Shown here piece after piece: positions 54,192 through 63,049 of a DNA stretch of 64,000 bases; the stretch's first letter is position 1, and each line of letters begins with the position of its first letter. The DNA lies in NCBI GenBank assembly GCA_020635135.1, contig JACKAJ010000015.1, positions 434,001 to 498,000 on the forward strand, given 5' to 3'. The translations under genes were made by a program, and so were the position numbers. The stretch is from Halobacteriovoraceae bacterium (GTDB lineage Bacteria > Bdellovibrionota > Bacteriovoracia > Bacteriovoracales > Bacteriovoracaceae). The notes below the pieces were generated by a model. It saw nothing but the letters and a program-made list of their open reading frames with translations. It did no database searches and was not told where the DNA came from.

Positions 54192-54890
54192 ATGAGCGTT
54201 CATATTCAAGCCAAAAGCACAGACATTTCCGATAAAGTTATTATTCCAGGCGACCCATTAAGGGCAAAATATATCGCCGAAACCTTCCTTGAAAAAGTCA
54301 CTTTGTACAATGAAGTGCGAGGAATGCTCGGGTTTACAGGCTACTACAAAGGTAAGCGAGTTTCAGTTCAAGGAACTGGAATGGGTCTCCCTTCCCTTTC
54401 TATCTACGTCAACGAGTTGATGAGCGAGTTTAAAGCCAAATCTTTTATCCGGGTTGGAACTTGCGGGGCCTTTCAAAAAGAAATTGAACTTCGATCAATC
54501 ATTTTGGCCCAAACTGCTTCAACCGATTCAAATATCAACCGAAGAATTTTTAATAATCTCGACTATGCCCCAACAGCTGACTTCAATCTCTTGCTCAAGG
54601 CCCATAACCATTTAGAGAGTAACGGAGTCAAACACTACGTAGGAAATATCCTCTCAACAGATACTTTTTATAACTCTGATACAACTGAATCTGAAAAATG
54701 GGTTGAATACAATATACTCGCAGCCGAAATGGAGTCTTCGGCACTCTACACTCTTGCAGCCAAGAACCGTTGCCAAGCTCTAAGCATTCTCACAGTTAGT
54801 GATTCCATTCCCAATGGGACACAGACAACAGCCAAAGAAAGAGAAAATAGTTTTTCTGAAATGGTAGAAGTCGCTCTCGAAATTATTTAA
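54192..54890 (+). CDS. deoD: Purine nucleoside phosphorylase, DeoD type
   Basis: 232 residues. Typical motifs are IIPGDPLRAKYIAETFLE at the phosphate site, VQGTGMGLPSLSIYVNEL, RVGTCGAF, and AAEMESSALYTLA for ribose binding. SDSIPNGTQTTAKERENSF holds the catalytic Asp. It cleaves purine (deoxy)nucleosides with phosphate to base and (deoxy)ribose-1-phosphate, useful for salvage of nucleosides from digested nucleic acid. It follows the cNMP-domain gene by nine bases, probably one transcript. Confidence 0.95.
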   Translation: MSVHIQAKSTDISDKVIIPGDPLRAKYIAETFLEKVTLYNEVRGMLGFTGYYKGKRVSVQGTGMGLPSLSIYVNELMSEFKAKSFIRVGTCGAFQKEIELRSIILAQTASTDSNINRRIFNNLDYAPTADFNLLLKAHNHLESNGVKHYVGNILSTDTFYNSDTTESEKWVEYNILAAEMESSALYTLAAKNRCQALSILTVSDSIPNGTQTTAKERENSFSEMVEVALEII

Positions 54891-54987
54891 AAATTTTCAC
54901 AAATTGTATGACTCCTCAAACAGTTGTTTGCTTTCAAAAACCTTCCTTTTCATTGAGATAGCAAGGACGAATAAAAAAAATCTTTGT

Positions 54988-55001
54988 ATGATTTAAATCA
55001 T
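54988..55001 (+). promoter_or_regulatory. FNR-like binding site of the HiPIP-cco operon
   Basis: ATGATTTAAATCAT is a perfect palindrome fitting TTGAT-N4-ATCAA at eight of ten positions. The centre (54994.5) lies about 44 bases before the start predicted from TATGTA (55027-55032), close to the -41.5 position of FNR-activated class II promoters. Confidence 0.65.
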
Positions 55002-55057
55002 TATAAAAGAATTCAACTTGCAAGAATATGTAAGTAATTTCACAAAAGGAGAAAATC

Positions 55058-55492
55058 ATGAAGAATTATGATCGTCGATCATTTTTTAAACTATCGGCTA
55101 TGGCCGTTGGAGCTCTTGCTCTTTTTAAGAAGTCCCCCTCTTTTATTTCAGAAGCTTTTGCCGCTGATAGAAAAGATAAAGGCATTACAAAGCTCAACTA
55201 CGAGCAAGATCTCACTGTGAAGGAACCAAAACACAACATGTATCCTAAGCACAAAGAAAAAGTTGTAAAGTTTTTTGATAAAAATAAAGAATTCAAAATT
55301 ACTGAAGCAAAAGACAAACTACCTATGTGCCACTATTGCAAATTCTATACAAAAGTTGATGAAAACTGGGGATATTGTACTCAGTTAGCTAAAAAAGGAA
55401 ACAAAGAAGGGCAAATGGTTTCATCGAAAGGATGGTGCCAAATGTTTAACCTTCAAAGTAAAGGTAAACTCAAAAAGGTTTTAGGAGTCTAA
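55058..55492 (+). CDS. High-potential iron-sulfur protein (HiPIP) with Tat signal
   Basis: 144 residues. A twin-arginine signal (RRSFFKLSAMAVGALALF) fits export of a folded iron-sulfur protein. The cluster ligands are C91-x2-C94-x12-C107-x19-C127 (MCHYCKFY, GYCTQ, GWCQMF), the HiPIP pattern. HiPIPs carry single electrons in the periplasm between bc1-type complexes and terminal oxidases. Being the first gene of the cco operon and four bases ahead of ccoI, it is a likely electron donor to the cbb3 oxidase. Good Shine-Dalgarno (AAAAGGAG). Confidence 0.88.
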   Translation: MKNYDRRSFFKLSAMAVGALALFKKSPSFISEAFAADRKDKGITKLNYEQDLTVKEPKHNMYPKHKEKVVKFFDKNKEFKITEAKDKLPMCHYCKFYTKVDENWGYCTQLAKKGNKEGQMVSSKGWCQMFNLQSKGKLKKVLGV

Positions 55493-55496
55493 ATTG

Positions 55497-57908
55497 ATGC
55501 AGGTAGAGGCTTCTAGTCCCAGTGAACATTGTCATCATTGCGGGTTGGAAGCCTTTAACCCTGTTCATAACCATGAGCATGTTTTTTGCTGTCATGGGTG
55601 TTCTCAAGTCTATCAACTTCTTCACGATCAAGGTCTCGAAAATTTTTATGAATTAAAAAAAGAAGGAGTGAATTTCTCTGCTAGCTCTCCAGTTCAAATT
55701 TCTGATCGTGAAGAATTTTTGTATCTCGATCAAAGTGAATTTTTTGAAAAATATGGCAAGACATTGATTAATGGAAACAAGCAGTTTTCATTTTATATTG
55801 AAGGAGTTAATTGCCTGGCCTGTATTTGGCTTCTCGATAGACTACCTCATTTAAATAGAGAAATCGTCAATTCTCAGTATGATCTCTCAGTTTCCAAACT
55901 CGACGTGGAGTTCAAAAACATCCCTCTTTCTTTAGTCGCAAGCTTGATAACCCAACTAGGCTACAAAGCTTACCCCTTAAAAAACGAACAAGAACGAAAG
56001 TTAAAAGAAAAACAAGAAAATAGAAATGAACTTATCCGTCTCGCTGTGAGTGGAATGTGTGCAGGAAATATTATGCTCTTTGCGATTTCACTTTATGGTG
56101 GCGCCGTTGATAGTTGGGAAAAATATTTTCAATGGGCGTGTTTGGCTCTCTCGCTCCCTGTTCTCACTTATGGAGCTCTTCCCTTTTATCGCAACTTTAT
56201 GAGAGATATCCGTTCTCTCAAAATATCTCTCGACACACCAATCGTACTCTCGATTGTTTTTGGAAGCATGATGGGTGTCTATAATATTTTTAGAGGAAAT
56301 CCAGAAATTTATTTTGATACACTTACAATTCTCGTTTTTCTTTTATTGTCTTCTCGTTTTCTTCTTCGAAAAGTTAAGCAAAAAGGGCTTCAACTTAATC
56401 ACCTTACAGACTATTTTGTTCAAAGCTGGGCCAGAAAATGGAATCAGGAAAAAATGCTTTTTGAAAAAGTTCCTGTAGAACAAATTCACCCTGGAGATAA
56501 AATTCAAGTTAACCCTGGAGAGCTAGTGCCTGCTGATGGTACTCTTTTCGCCGGAGAAGCCCTCATCAATACCTCATTAATAACGGGAGAATTTTCTCCT
56601 CAAAAAATAAGTTTAAACCATCCTATTTATTCAGGAACTCAAGTTGTCGATCTTCCCATCGAGTTAACCATTACAAATATAGGGAAAGAAACACGCATTG
56701 GAAAAATCCTTGAAGAAGTTAAGAAGAATTGGCACCATGACAATAGCACTGTTCGCTTGACTGATAAAATTGCTCGCTACCTCGTAAGCGCAGTTCTAGT
56801 ATTTGCAATTGCCCTTTTTTCTTATCTCGCACTTGAGAGCTTTGATATTGCCTTCAGTAGAACACTGGCCCTTATTATCATCACTTGCCCTTGTGCCTTA
56901 GGGCTTGCTACTCCTCTGGCCATGGTGCTTGGAATGAAAAGAGCAGCATCTCAAGGAATCATTATAAAATCCGACGAAGCACTGGAAAAAGCGAATCATA
57001 GTGAAAAAATTTTCTTAGACAAAACAGGAACAATCACTTATGGTCGCTTTCAAGTCACTCACTGGGATGGAGAAACTCCTTTCATTCGCTCTATCGTTCA
57101 AACTTTGGAAGCCAATTCAAGACATCCCATCGCACAATCATTGATTGAATACATCGCTCAAAAAAAACAAGACAGTTTAGAGTTGAGCTCTGTTCAAGAA
57201 ATTTTAGGCTCTGGTGTCATGGGACAGTATAAAAGTGAAATATGGCAAATAAAGACACTTCCTATTTCAGAAATTATCAATTCAAAAACTTACCAAACAC
57301 GCATTGGCATTTATTGTAACAATAAACTCGTGAGTAACATCACGCTTGAAGACAAATTGAGAACCGACGTTATCGACATACTTCCTGAATTTCAAAATAA
57401 AAATTTATCAATCAATATTCTCTCCGGAGATAATGAAAACTCAGTCAAACACATTGGTCATCTTTTAGGATTAGACAACGGACATCTTTATTACAATGCT
57501 GGACCCGAAGCTAAAAAACAAATTCTCCAAGCAAGCGAAAATTCCATCATGGTTGGAGATGGTGCAAACGATGCTCTCGCACTTTCAGCTGCTTCAATAG
57601 GAATTGCGGTTCAAGGAAGTATGGCCATGAGCCTTAAAGTCGCAGATGTCTATCTCACAAACCCTGGAATTAAAGGTGTGATTGATTTTATAAAAATATC
57701 AAAATCAACTATGAATGTTGTGAAAAGAAATATCGTTTTTTCTCTGCTTTATAATACGATTGGCATCACTGCTGCATGCCTCGGCTTTGTCGGTCCCCTC
57801 TGGGCAGCTATATTTATGCCTTTAAGCTCTATCACCGTAGTCTTATCAACAATTGCAGGAACCCGTGAACTTAGAGAAATAGGCAAACACCCAGGGAGTC
57901 AGCTATGA
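55497..57908 (+). CDS. ccoI: Copper-translocating P1B-type ATPase for cbb3 oxidase assembly
   Basis: 803 residues from the ATG at 55497 (AGGAG nine bases upstream; a TTG one codon earlier is possible). The N-terminal cysteine/histidine cluster EHCHHCGLEAF...FCCHGCSQVYQLLHD and the degenerate HMA motif GVNCLACIWLLD are typical of CcoI/FixI. The membrane CPC motif (TCPCALGLATPL), the phosphorylation site DKTGTITYG and the hinge VGDGANDALAL are intact. It exports copper towards the periplasm for the CuB site of the oxidase. Its stop overlaps the ccoS start as ATGA. Confidence 0.94.
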   Translation: MQVEASSPSEHCHHCGLEAFNPVHNHEHVFCCHGCSQVYQLLHDQGLENFYELKKEGVNFSASSPVQISDREEFLYLDQSEFFEKYGKTLINGNKQFSFYIEGVNCLACIWLLDRLPHLNREIVNSQYDLSVSKLDVEFKNIPLSLVASLITQLGYKAYPLKNEQERKLKEKQENRNELIRLAVSGMCAGNIMLFAISLYGGAVDSWEKYFQWACLALSLPVLTYGALPFYRNFMRDIRSLKISLDTPIVLSIVFGSMMGVYNIFRGNPEIYFDTLTILVFLLLSSRFLLRKVKQKGLQLNHLTDYFVQSWARKWNQEKMLFEKVPVEQIHPGDKIQVNPGELVPADGTLFAGEALINTSLITGEFSPQKISLNHPIYSGTQVVDLPIELTITNIGKETRIGKILEEVKKNWHHDNSTVRLTDKIARYLVSAVLVFAIALFSYLALESFDIAFSRTLALIIITCPCALGLATPLAMVLGMKRAASQGIIIKSDEALEKANHSEKIFLDKTGTITYGRFQVTHWDGETPFIRSIVQTLEANSRHPIAQSLIEYIAQKKQDSLELSSVQEILGSGVMGQYKSEIWQIKTLPISEIINSKTYQTRIGIYCNNKLVSNITLEDKLRTDVIDILPEFQNKNLSINILSGDNENSVKHIGHLLGLDNGHLYYNAGPEAKKQILQASENSIMVGDGANDALALSAASIGIAVQGSMAMSLKVADVYLTNPGIKGVIDFIKISKSTMNVVKRNIVFSLLYNTIGITAACLGFVGPLWAAIFMPLSSITVVLSTIAGTRELREIGKHPGSQL

Positions 57909-58087
57909 ACGTGCTCTATTTTGCCATACCGATTGCTCTTTTGCTTGGAGTTGTCTTTCTAGGATTTTTTATTTGGGCGACTCGCAGTGGGCAATACGAT
58001 GATCTCGATACTCCTTCTTATAAAATATTACTTGATGATAAGGAAATAGAACCAGAAAAAGGAAAGAACTATGAATCAAGAAGCTAA
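57905..58087 (+). CDS. ccoS: cbb3 oxidase assembly protein CcoS
   Basis: 60 residues: one membrane span (IPIALLLGVVFLGFFIWAT) followed by RSGQYDDLDTPSYKILLDD, the CcoS signature (WA-x-RSGQ(F/Y)DDL). It is needed for cofactor insertion into CcoN in other bacteria. It overlaps ccoI by four bases and ccoNO by 17. Confidence 0.93.
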   Translation: MNVLYFAIPIALLLGVVFLGFFIWATRSGQYDDLDTPSYKILLDDKEIEPEKGKNYESRS

Positions 58088-60218
58088 TCAAAACTTGGAG
58101 AGCTTTTCTTACGATGACAAAATCGTAAGGTGGTTTACTTACGCCACTCTCCTGTGGGGAGCTGTAGCCATGCTCCTCGGTGTTACGATCGCCTTTCAAC
58201 TTGCCTATTGGAAACTCAACATGGGGTTGGAATGGTTAACTTTTGGTCGCTTGAGACCACTTCATACCAACGCAGCTATTTTTGCTTTTGTTGGTAACGG
58301 TATGTTTGCCGGTGTTTACTACTCTTTACAAAGATTGTGTAAGGCAAGACTCTTTAATGATCTCTTGAGTAAACTCCATTTTTGGGGTTGGCAACTTATC
58401 ATCGTCTCAGCAGCTATTTCACTTCCTCTTGGTATGACAACAGGAAAAGAGTATGCAGAACTTGAATGGCCAATTGATATTGCCATCACCGTTGTTTGGG
58501 TTATCTTTGCTGTAAACTTTTTTGGAACACTCATCCGAAGAAGAGAACGCCACATCTATGTTGCTATTTGGTTTTATATTGCAACAATTGTCACTGTCGC
58601 TGTACTCCACATTGTTAACTCTATTTCTATTCCTGTCAGTTTAATGAAAAGTTACTCCATCTATGCCGGGGCTCAGGATGCTCTGATCCAGTGGTGGTAC
58701 GGACACAATGCTGTGGCCTTCTTTCTCACCACACCGATTCTCGGTTTGATGTATTATTTTGTTCCAAAAGCAGCGAACCGCCCGGTTTACAGTTACCGCC
58801 TTTCGATTGTCCACTTTTGGTCACTCGTTTTCATTTATATTTGGGCCGGTCCTCACCACCTTCTTTACACGGCCTTACCTGAGTGGCTTCAGACTGTGGG
58901 GATGGTTTTCAGTGTGGCCCTTTGGGCACCAAGTTGGGGGGGGATGATCAACGGTCTTCTCACTCTTAGAGGGAAATGGAGCGAAGTTCGCACAAACCCT
59001 GTTCTCAAATTTTTAGCCACTGCTGTTACATTTTATGGGATGTCGACATTCGAAGGTCCGCTCCTTTCAGTAAAATCTGTTAACTCCGTAGCTCACTTCA
59101 CAGACTGGGTTATTGGGCACGTTCACGCCGGGACAATTGGTTGGAACTACATGCTTACAGCTGGGATGCTCTATTATCTTGTTCCCAAACTGTGGAAGAC
59201 AAAAATTTACAGCATTGCTCTTGCTAACTTCCAATTTTGGACAGCAACAATTGGGCTTTTCTTCTATATCGTCTCAATGTGGATCGCTGGTGTAACTCAA
59301 GGGATGATGTGGAGAGCGATTGACGGAGAAACGGGAACACTTGTTTATCCTAACTTTATCGAAACTGTTACCCAAATCATTCCGATGTACTGGGTAAGAG
59401 CGATAGGTGGAACACTTGTTCTCATCAGTTTCCTAGTGATGATTTACAACCTTCTTAAATCAATTGCAGCTTCAAAATCTGATCTTAAAGAAGAAATTTA
59501 TCAAGCTCCTGCACTTAGTGCTAACACGGCCACTGGGCATAGAAAACTTGAAGGGCTTCCCATGATTTTTACAGTCTTGGTCCTTCTTTCTATTATCGTT
59601 GGAACAGTTGTTGAGATTACCCCAACCTTTTTGGCCAATCGCTTTTTTGTAAAAAGTGACTCTATCACGCCCTATACTCCATTAGAACTTCTCGGGCGCG
59701 ATGTTTTCATTAAAGAAGGGTGTTACACTTGTCACTCACAAATGGTTCGCCCCATGGTTTCAGAACAATTGCGATACGGTAAACCATCTCACATCTCAGA
59801 ATCGAGATACGATCACCCTTTCCAATGGGGGTCGCGAAGAATTGGACCTGACCTCGCTCGTGTAGGAAGTAAATACCCACACATGTGGCATTACCGGCAT
59901 ATGCTGAATCCAAGACATATGACTCACGATTCAATCATGCCGAATTACCCATGGCTTGCTCGTAAAAAGATTCACTATGATGTTTTAGAAAAGAAAATGC
60001 GAGTGATGCAAGCCTTAGGTGTTCCTTATAGTGATAGTGAAGTTGCCAGTTCTGTTGAAGATGCTCAATACCAGGCTAACGAAATCGCCGATATCCTCGC
60101 TCAATCAGGAGTCGATAAAAGCGTAGCCGATAAAGAAATTGTTGCCCTTATTTCTTACCTTCAAAGACTTGGCTCTGAGGTTGCTGAGGGAATCACAGAC
60201 CAGGAGGTGGAAGAATGA
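58071..60218 (+). CDS. ccoNO: cbb3-type cytochrome c oxidase subunits I and II fused (CcoNO)
   Basis: 715 residues. The first 480 are CcoN: twelve membrane spans with the heme-b and CuB histidines in RPLHTNAAIFAF, WWYGHNAVAFFLT, WAGPHHLLYTALPEW and DWVIGHVHAGTIGWNY. After a linker (about 470-500), one further span and a CcoO domain follow. It has the heme motif C551-Y-T-C554-H555, the distal region SRRIGPDLARVGSKYPHMWH and DSIMPNYPWL with the axial Met. Such CcoN-CcoO fusions are known in Bacteroidetes and some Bdellovibrio-type bacteria. It reduces oxygen to water with high affinity, and pumps protons. The start has AAAGGA seven bases upstream. Confidence 0.95.
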   Translation: MNQEANQNLESFSYDDKIVRWFTYATLLWGAVAMLLGVTIAFQLAYWKLNMGLEWLTFGRLRPLHTNAAIFAFVGNGMFAGVYYSLQRLCKARLFNDLLSKLHFWGWQLIIVSAAISLPLGMTTGKEYAELEWPIDIAITVVWVIFAVNFFGTLIRRRERHIYVAIWFYIATIVTVAVLHIVNSISIPVSLMKSYSIYAGAQDALIQWWYGHNAVAFFLTTPILGLMYYFVPKAANRPVYSYRLSIVHFWSLVFIYIWAGPHHLLYTALPEWLQTVGMVFSVALWAPSWGGMINGLLTLRGKWSEVRTNPVLKFLATAVTFYGMSTFEGPLLSVKSVNSVAHFTDWVIGHVHAGTIGWNYMLTAGMLYYLVPKLWKTKIYSIALANFQFWTATIGLFFYIVSMWIAGVTQGMMWRAIDGETGTLVYPNFIETVTQIIPMYWVRAIGGTLVLISFLVMIYNLLKSIAASKSDLKEEIYQAPALSANTATGHRKLEGLPMIFTVLVLLSIIVGTVVEITPTFLANRFFVKSDSITPYTPLELLGRDVFIKEGCYTCHSQMVRPMVSEQLRYGKPSHISESRYDHPFQWGSRRIGPDLARVGSKYPHMWHYRHMLNPRHMTHDSIMPNYPWLARKKIHYDVLEKKMRVMQALGVPYSDSEVASSVEDAQYQANEIADILAQSGVDKSVADKEIVALISYLQRLGSEVAEGITDQEVEE

Positions 60219-60388
60219 AATCACAGGTTTTTGAAAACTTTGATTTAACAATACTTCCAACTATTGGAATGATTGTCTTTCTTGTGGTCTTTCTCTTTGT
60301 AGTTATTTGGGTTTTTAGAAAAAATTCAAAAAAGATTTATACAGAAATGAGCAACATTCCTTTAAATGAGGGGAATAATAATGAGTAA
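60215..60388 (+). CDS. CcoQ-like small membrane subunit
   Basis: 57 residues, too short for routine gene calling. Its ATG overlaps the stop of ccoNO as ATGA and GGAGG stands upstream. One membrane span (TIGMIVFLVVFLFVVIWVFR) is followed by a short basic then acidic tail (RKNSKKIYTEMSNIPLNEG). Size, topology and position between ccoO and ccoP fit CcoQ (FixQ). The end overlaps ccoP by eight bases. Confidence 0.82.
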   Translation: MKSQVFENFDLTILPTIGMIVFLVVFLFVVIWVFRKNSKKIYTEMSNIPLNEGNNNE

Positions 60389-60974
60389 TAATAAAAACGA
60401 AATACATGAATCAGAAAAAAAGTTACTTCTCAATCACGATTACGATGGGATTCAGGAATTTAACTTTCCACTACCGAATTGGTGGTTGACCACTTTTTGG
60501 GGAGCCATTATTTTTGGAATTGGATACTTTAGCTACTACATCATTTTCAATGGACCAGACCTCAAGCATGAATACTTTGTAAACAAAGAAGAAATTCACG
60601 CCTTGCGGGCAGAGTATTTGGCAAAGCTTAAAAAGTTTGACGTCAACACTTATACTAGTTACGCCAGCTCTCCAGAGATGGTAAAACATGGTGAGTACGT
60701 GTTTAATATGAACTGTGTCGCTTGCCACCGTGAAAAAGGTGCTGGGGATATCGGTCCAAATTTAACGGATGAGTATTGGCTTTTTGCCAAGGGGACACCA
60801 GAGACAATCTTTCCTTTTATTATTGAAGGAAACCCGCTCAACGGTATGCCTGCTTGGGGTGAGCTCTTAGGTGAAGATGATCTCTATGCTGTTACAGCAT
60901 ACATCATGAGTATCCAAGGTTACCCTCATGAAAATCCGAAAGCCCCTCAAGGAGAAATTCCTGAGAAGGAGTAG
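60381..60974 (+). CDS. ccoP: cbb3 oxidase subunit III, monoheme CcoP
   Basis: 197 residues from the ATG at 60381, with GAGGGG upstream. The N-terminal part (LPNWWLTTFWGAIIFGIGYF, one membrane span) is classical CcoP. Only one heme motif is present (C112-V-A-C115-H116, with axial Met in GNPLNGMPAWG), whereas the usual CcoP of about 300 residues has two. The single domain would pass electrons to CcoO. There is no internal frameshift or remnant of the second domain downstream; ccoG starts six bases after the stop. Confidence 0.92.
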   Translation: MSNNKNEIHESEKKLLLNHDYDGIQEFNFPLPNWWLTTFWGAIIFGIGYFSYYIIFNGPDLKHEYFVNKEEIHALRAEYLAKLKKFDVNTYTSYASSPEMVKHGEYVFNMNCVACHREKGAGDIGPNLTDEYWLFAKGTPETIFPFIIEGNPLNGMPAWGELLGEDDLYAVTAYIMSIQGYPHENPKAPQGEIPEKE

Positions 60975-60980
60975 AGTTTT

Positions 60981-62393
60981 ATGAGTGAAAATCTCGAAGC
61001 CCCTGTCGAAGAACGCTTAGCAACTACTGATGAACACGGAAATCGGGTTTATGTCCACCCCGAAGATGTTCACGGACAGTGGAAGACGAGAAGAAGGACA
61101 GTTTACTGGATTCTTATCTCTATTTACCTCATACTCCCTTGGATAAATATCGGAGGTAGGCAATCCGTTTTAATCGATATCCCCAATCGTGAGTTCCTCT
61201 TTTTTGGAATGCACTTTTGGGGACACGAAATTCCCTACTTCTTTTTGTTCTTAGCGGGCTTTGGATTTTCAATTGCTTTTATCACAGCTATTTGGGGTCG
61301 GGTCTGGTGTGGCTGGGCCTGCCCTCAAACTGTGTTTATCGATACCATTTATAGAGTCATTGAAAGAGTTGTCGAAGGAAGATCGAGAAGACGAATGAAA
61401 CTCGATGCTTCTAAGTGGACATTTGAAAAATTCTATAAAAGAACTCTCAAGTGGACGCTATTCACTATTGTTGCTCTCATCACTTCCCATTCTTTTTTGG
61501 GCTATTTCATGGGAGCAAGAAATCTTCTCGAAATTCTCACTCATTCACCGACTGAGCATTGGTCAGCTTTCACTGCAACCATGGTTTTTACTGGCATTAT
61601 CCTTTTTGACTTTGGCTGGTTCCGGGAGCAATTTTGTATTATTGCTTGTCCTTATGGAAGATTCCAATCTGTCTTTATGGATGAAAATTCTCTAGTCGTC
61701 GCCTACGATGAAAAAAGAGGAGAGCCAAGAAGATCAGTCGCCCCTTCTAAAGATCAAGAAGGTGATTGTGTTAATTGCTATCAGTGTGTAAGAGTTTGCC
61801 CAACAGGCATTGATATTAGAAGAGGGACACAACTTGAATGTATTGCCTGCACCATGTGTATCGATGCTTGCGATAATATCATGGAACGGCTGGACAGACC
61901 TAAGGGTCTGATACGCTATACCACAGAAAACGAACTGGAAGGTAAAAAAAGAAAAATTTTTCGTCCAAGAATTTTCATCTACCTGGGAGTTTTTTGTGCC
62001 CTGATACTCTCAGCTTCAATTCTCTTTTTAAATAAAGATGGATTGCGAGCGATGTTTATTCGTGGAAATCGCGATCCCTATCAACTCATCCACAGAAAAG
62101 ACCAGCAAGATTTGGTGGTCAATCACTATAAAGTAGAGCTCTTTTACCAAGGAAGTAAAAAGCTTAACCTCAATTTTGAAGTCGATCCGAAACTATTAGA
62201 AGACGGCTTACAACTCATCACCCCACTTAAACCTTTCCCACTTTCTGCAAGTCGAAAGAAGGTTGCGAATCTTTTTATCAAATTTCCCCCGAGTATGCTG
62301 GAAGAAGGCTTAAAAAAGATTTCCATCCAAATCAAAGACGACGATCAGCTCATTACAGAAAAGGAGGTCATGCTTGTTGGCCCAATTAAATAG
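60981..62393 (+). CDS. ccoG: CcoG/RdxA-type iron-sulfur membrane protein
   Basis: 470 residues. N-terminal membrane part with WGRVWCGWACPQTVF; further spans; and two [4Fe-4S] motifs of the 2x(CxxCxxCxxxCP) type in CVNCYQCVRVCPTGID and CIACTMCIDACD. The C-terminal periplasmic Ig-like domain runs from about residue 365 to the end. CcoG has been described as reducing Cu(II) to Cu(I) for cbb3 oxidase assembly. It lies in the operon between ccoP and the TauE/SafE-like gene, whose start lies inside its 3' end. Confidence 0.94.
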   Translation: MSENLEAPVEERLATTDEHGNRVYVHPEDVHGQWKTRRRTVYWILISIYLILPWINIGGRQSVLIDIPNREFLFFGMHFWGHEIPYFFLFLAGFGFSIAFITAIWGRVWCGWACPQTVFIDTIYRVIERVVEGRSRRRMKLDASKWTFEKFYKRTLKWTLFTIVALITSHSFLGYFMGARNLLEILTHSPTEHWSAFTATMVFTGIILFDFGWFREQFCIIACPYGRFQSVFMDENSLVVAYDEKRGEPRRSVAPSKDQEGDCVNCYQCVRVCPTGIDIRRGTQLECIACTMCIDACDNIMERLDRPKGLIRYTTENELEGKKRKIFRPRIFIYLGVFCALILSASILFLNKDGLRAMFIRGNRDPYQLIHRKDQQDLVVNHYKVELFYQGSKKLNLNFEVDPKLLEDGLQLITPLKPFPLSASRKKVANLFIKFPPSMLEEGLKKISIQIKDDDQLITEKEVMLVGPIK

Positions 62394-63048
62394 CGAAGCA
62401 GGGCTTTACGCTCTTGTCATCGCTTTCCTTATTGGTCTTTCAGGGAGCCTTCACTGTGTGGGGATGTGTGGACCACTGGTTAGTGTGACCAGTAAAACCA
62501 AGTGGCAAACGGTTCTTTACCAAGTTGGACGCCTACTCGGTTATCTTCTCGTCGGTCTCACAATTGGTCTGTTAGGCAAGGCCATCCTTTTTAAAATCAG
62601 CCGTCCTTTGAATATTGTCTTTAGTATTCTTATCGCCGCTTTTTTTATCTATCTTGGAGTTCGCCTTTATATCAACAAACCTTTAAGCATGAAGATGCCA
62701 TCAATCATTCAAAAGATTTGGAATTCACTCAATCTCAAAAAACAAGGAAATACCCATTCCTTTTTAGTGGGGCTGTTTTCTATTTTTCTACCCTGTGGAT
62801 TTCTCTATGCCGTTCTCTTTGCAACCATGAGCTTACAAAATCTCGCCGTCGGTCTAGGAACAATTGTTGCTTTTTGGATGGGGACATTGCCGGCCATGGT
62901 GTCAGCTCCCGTTCTTTTGAATAAAGTCCTGCAGCCTTTTATGAAACGGCGTCCACAACTCACTGGTCTCTTTCTTGTCTCTCTAGGAATTTTGACGCTT
63001 TTTATTCGCTTTCAAAATAGCCAGAGCCATTGTCTTTTCTGTCATTAA
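62374..63048 (+). CDS. TauE/SafE-family membrane protein of the cco cluster
   Basis: 224 residues. The start is TTG at 62374, decided by the strong AAGGAGG at 62361-62367, inside the ccoG end (20-base overlap). About six membrane spans. GSLHCVGMCGPL near the start and FLPCGFLYAVLFA in the middle form the pair of cysteine motifs of the DsbD-beta/TauE-SafE-like proteins that accompany ccoG in many genomes. The tail ends in CLFCH. A role in copper or thiol handling for oxidase assembly is inferred from its place, not demonstrated. Confidence 0.85.
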   Translation: MLAQLNSEAGLYALVIAFLIGLSGSLHCVGMCGPLVSVTSKTKWQTVLYQVGRLLGYLLVGLTIGLLGKAILFKISRPLNIVFSILIAAFFIYLGVRLYINKPLSMKMPSIIQKIWNSLNLKKQGNTHSFLVGLFSIFLPCGFLYAVLFATMSLQNLAVGLGTIVAFWMGTLPAMVSAPVLLNKVLQPFMKRRPQLTGLFLVSLGILTLFIRFQNSQSHCLFCH

Positions 63049-63049
63049 T

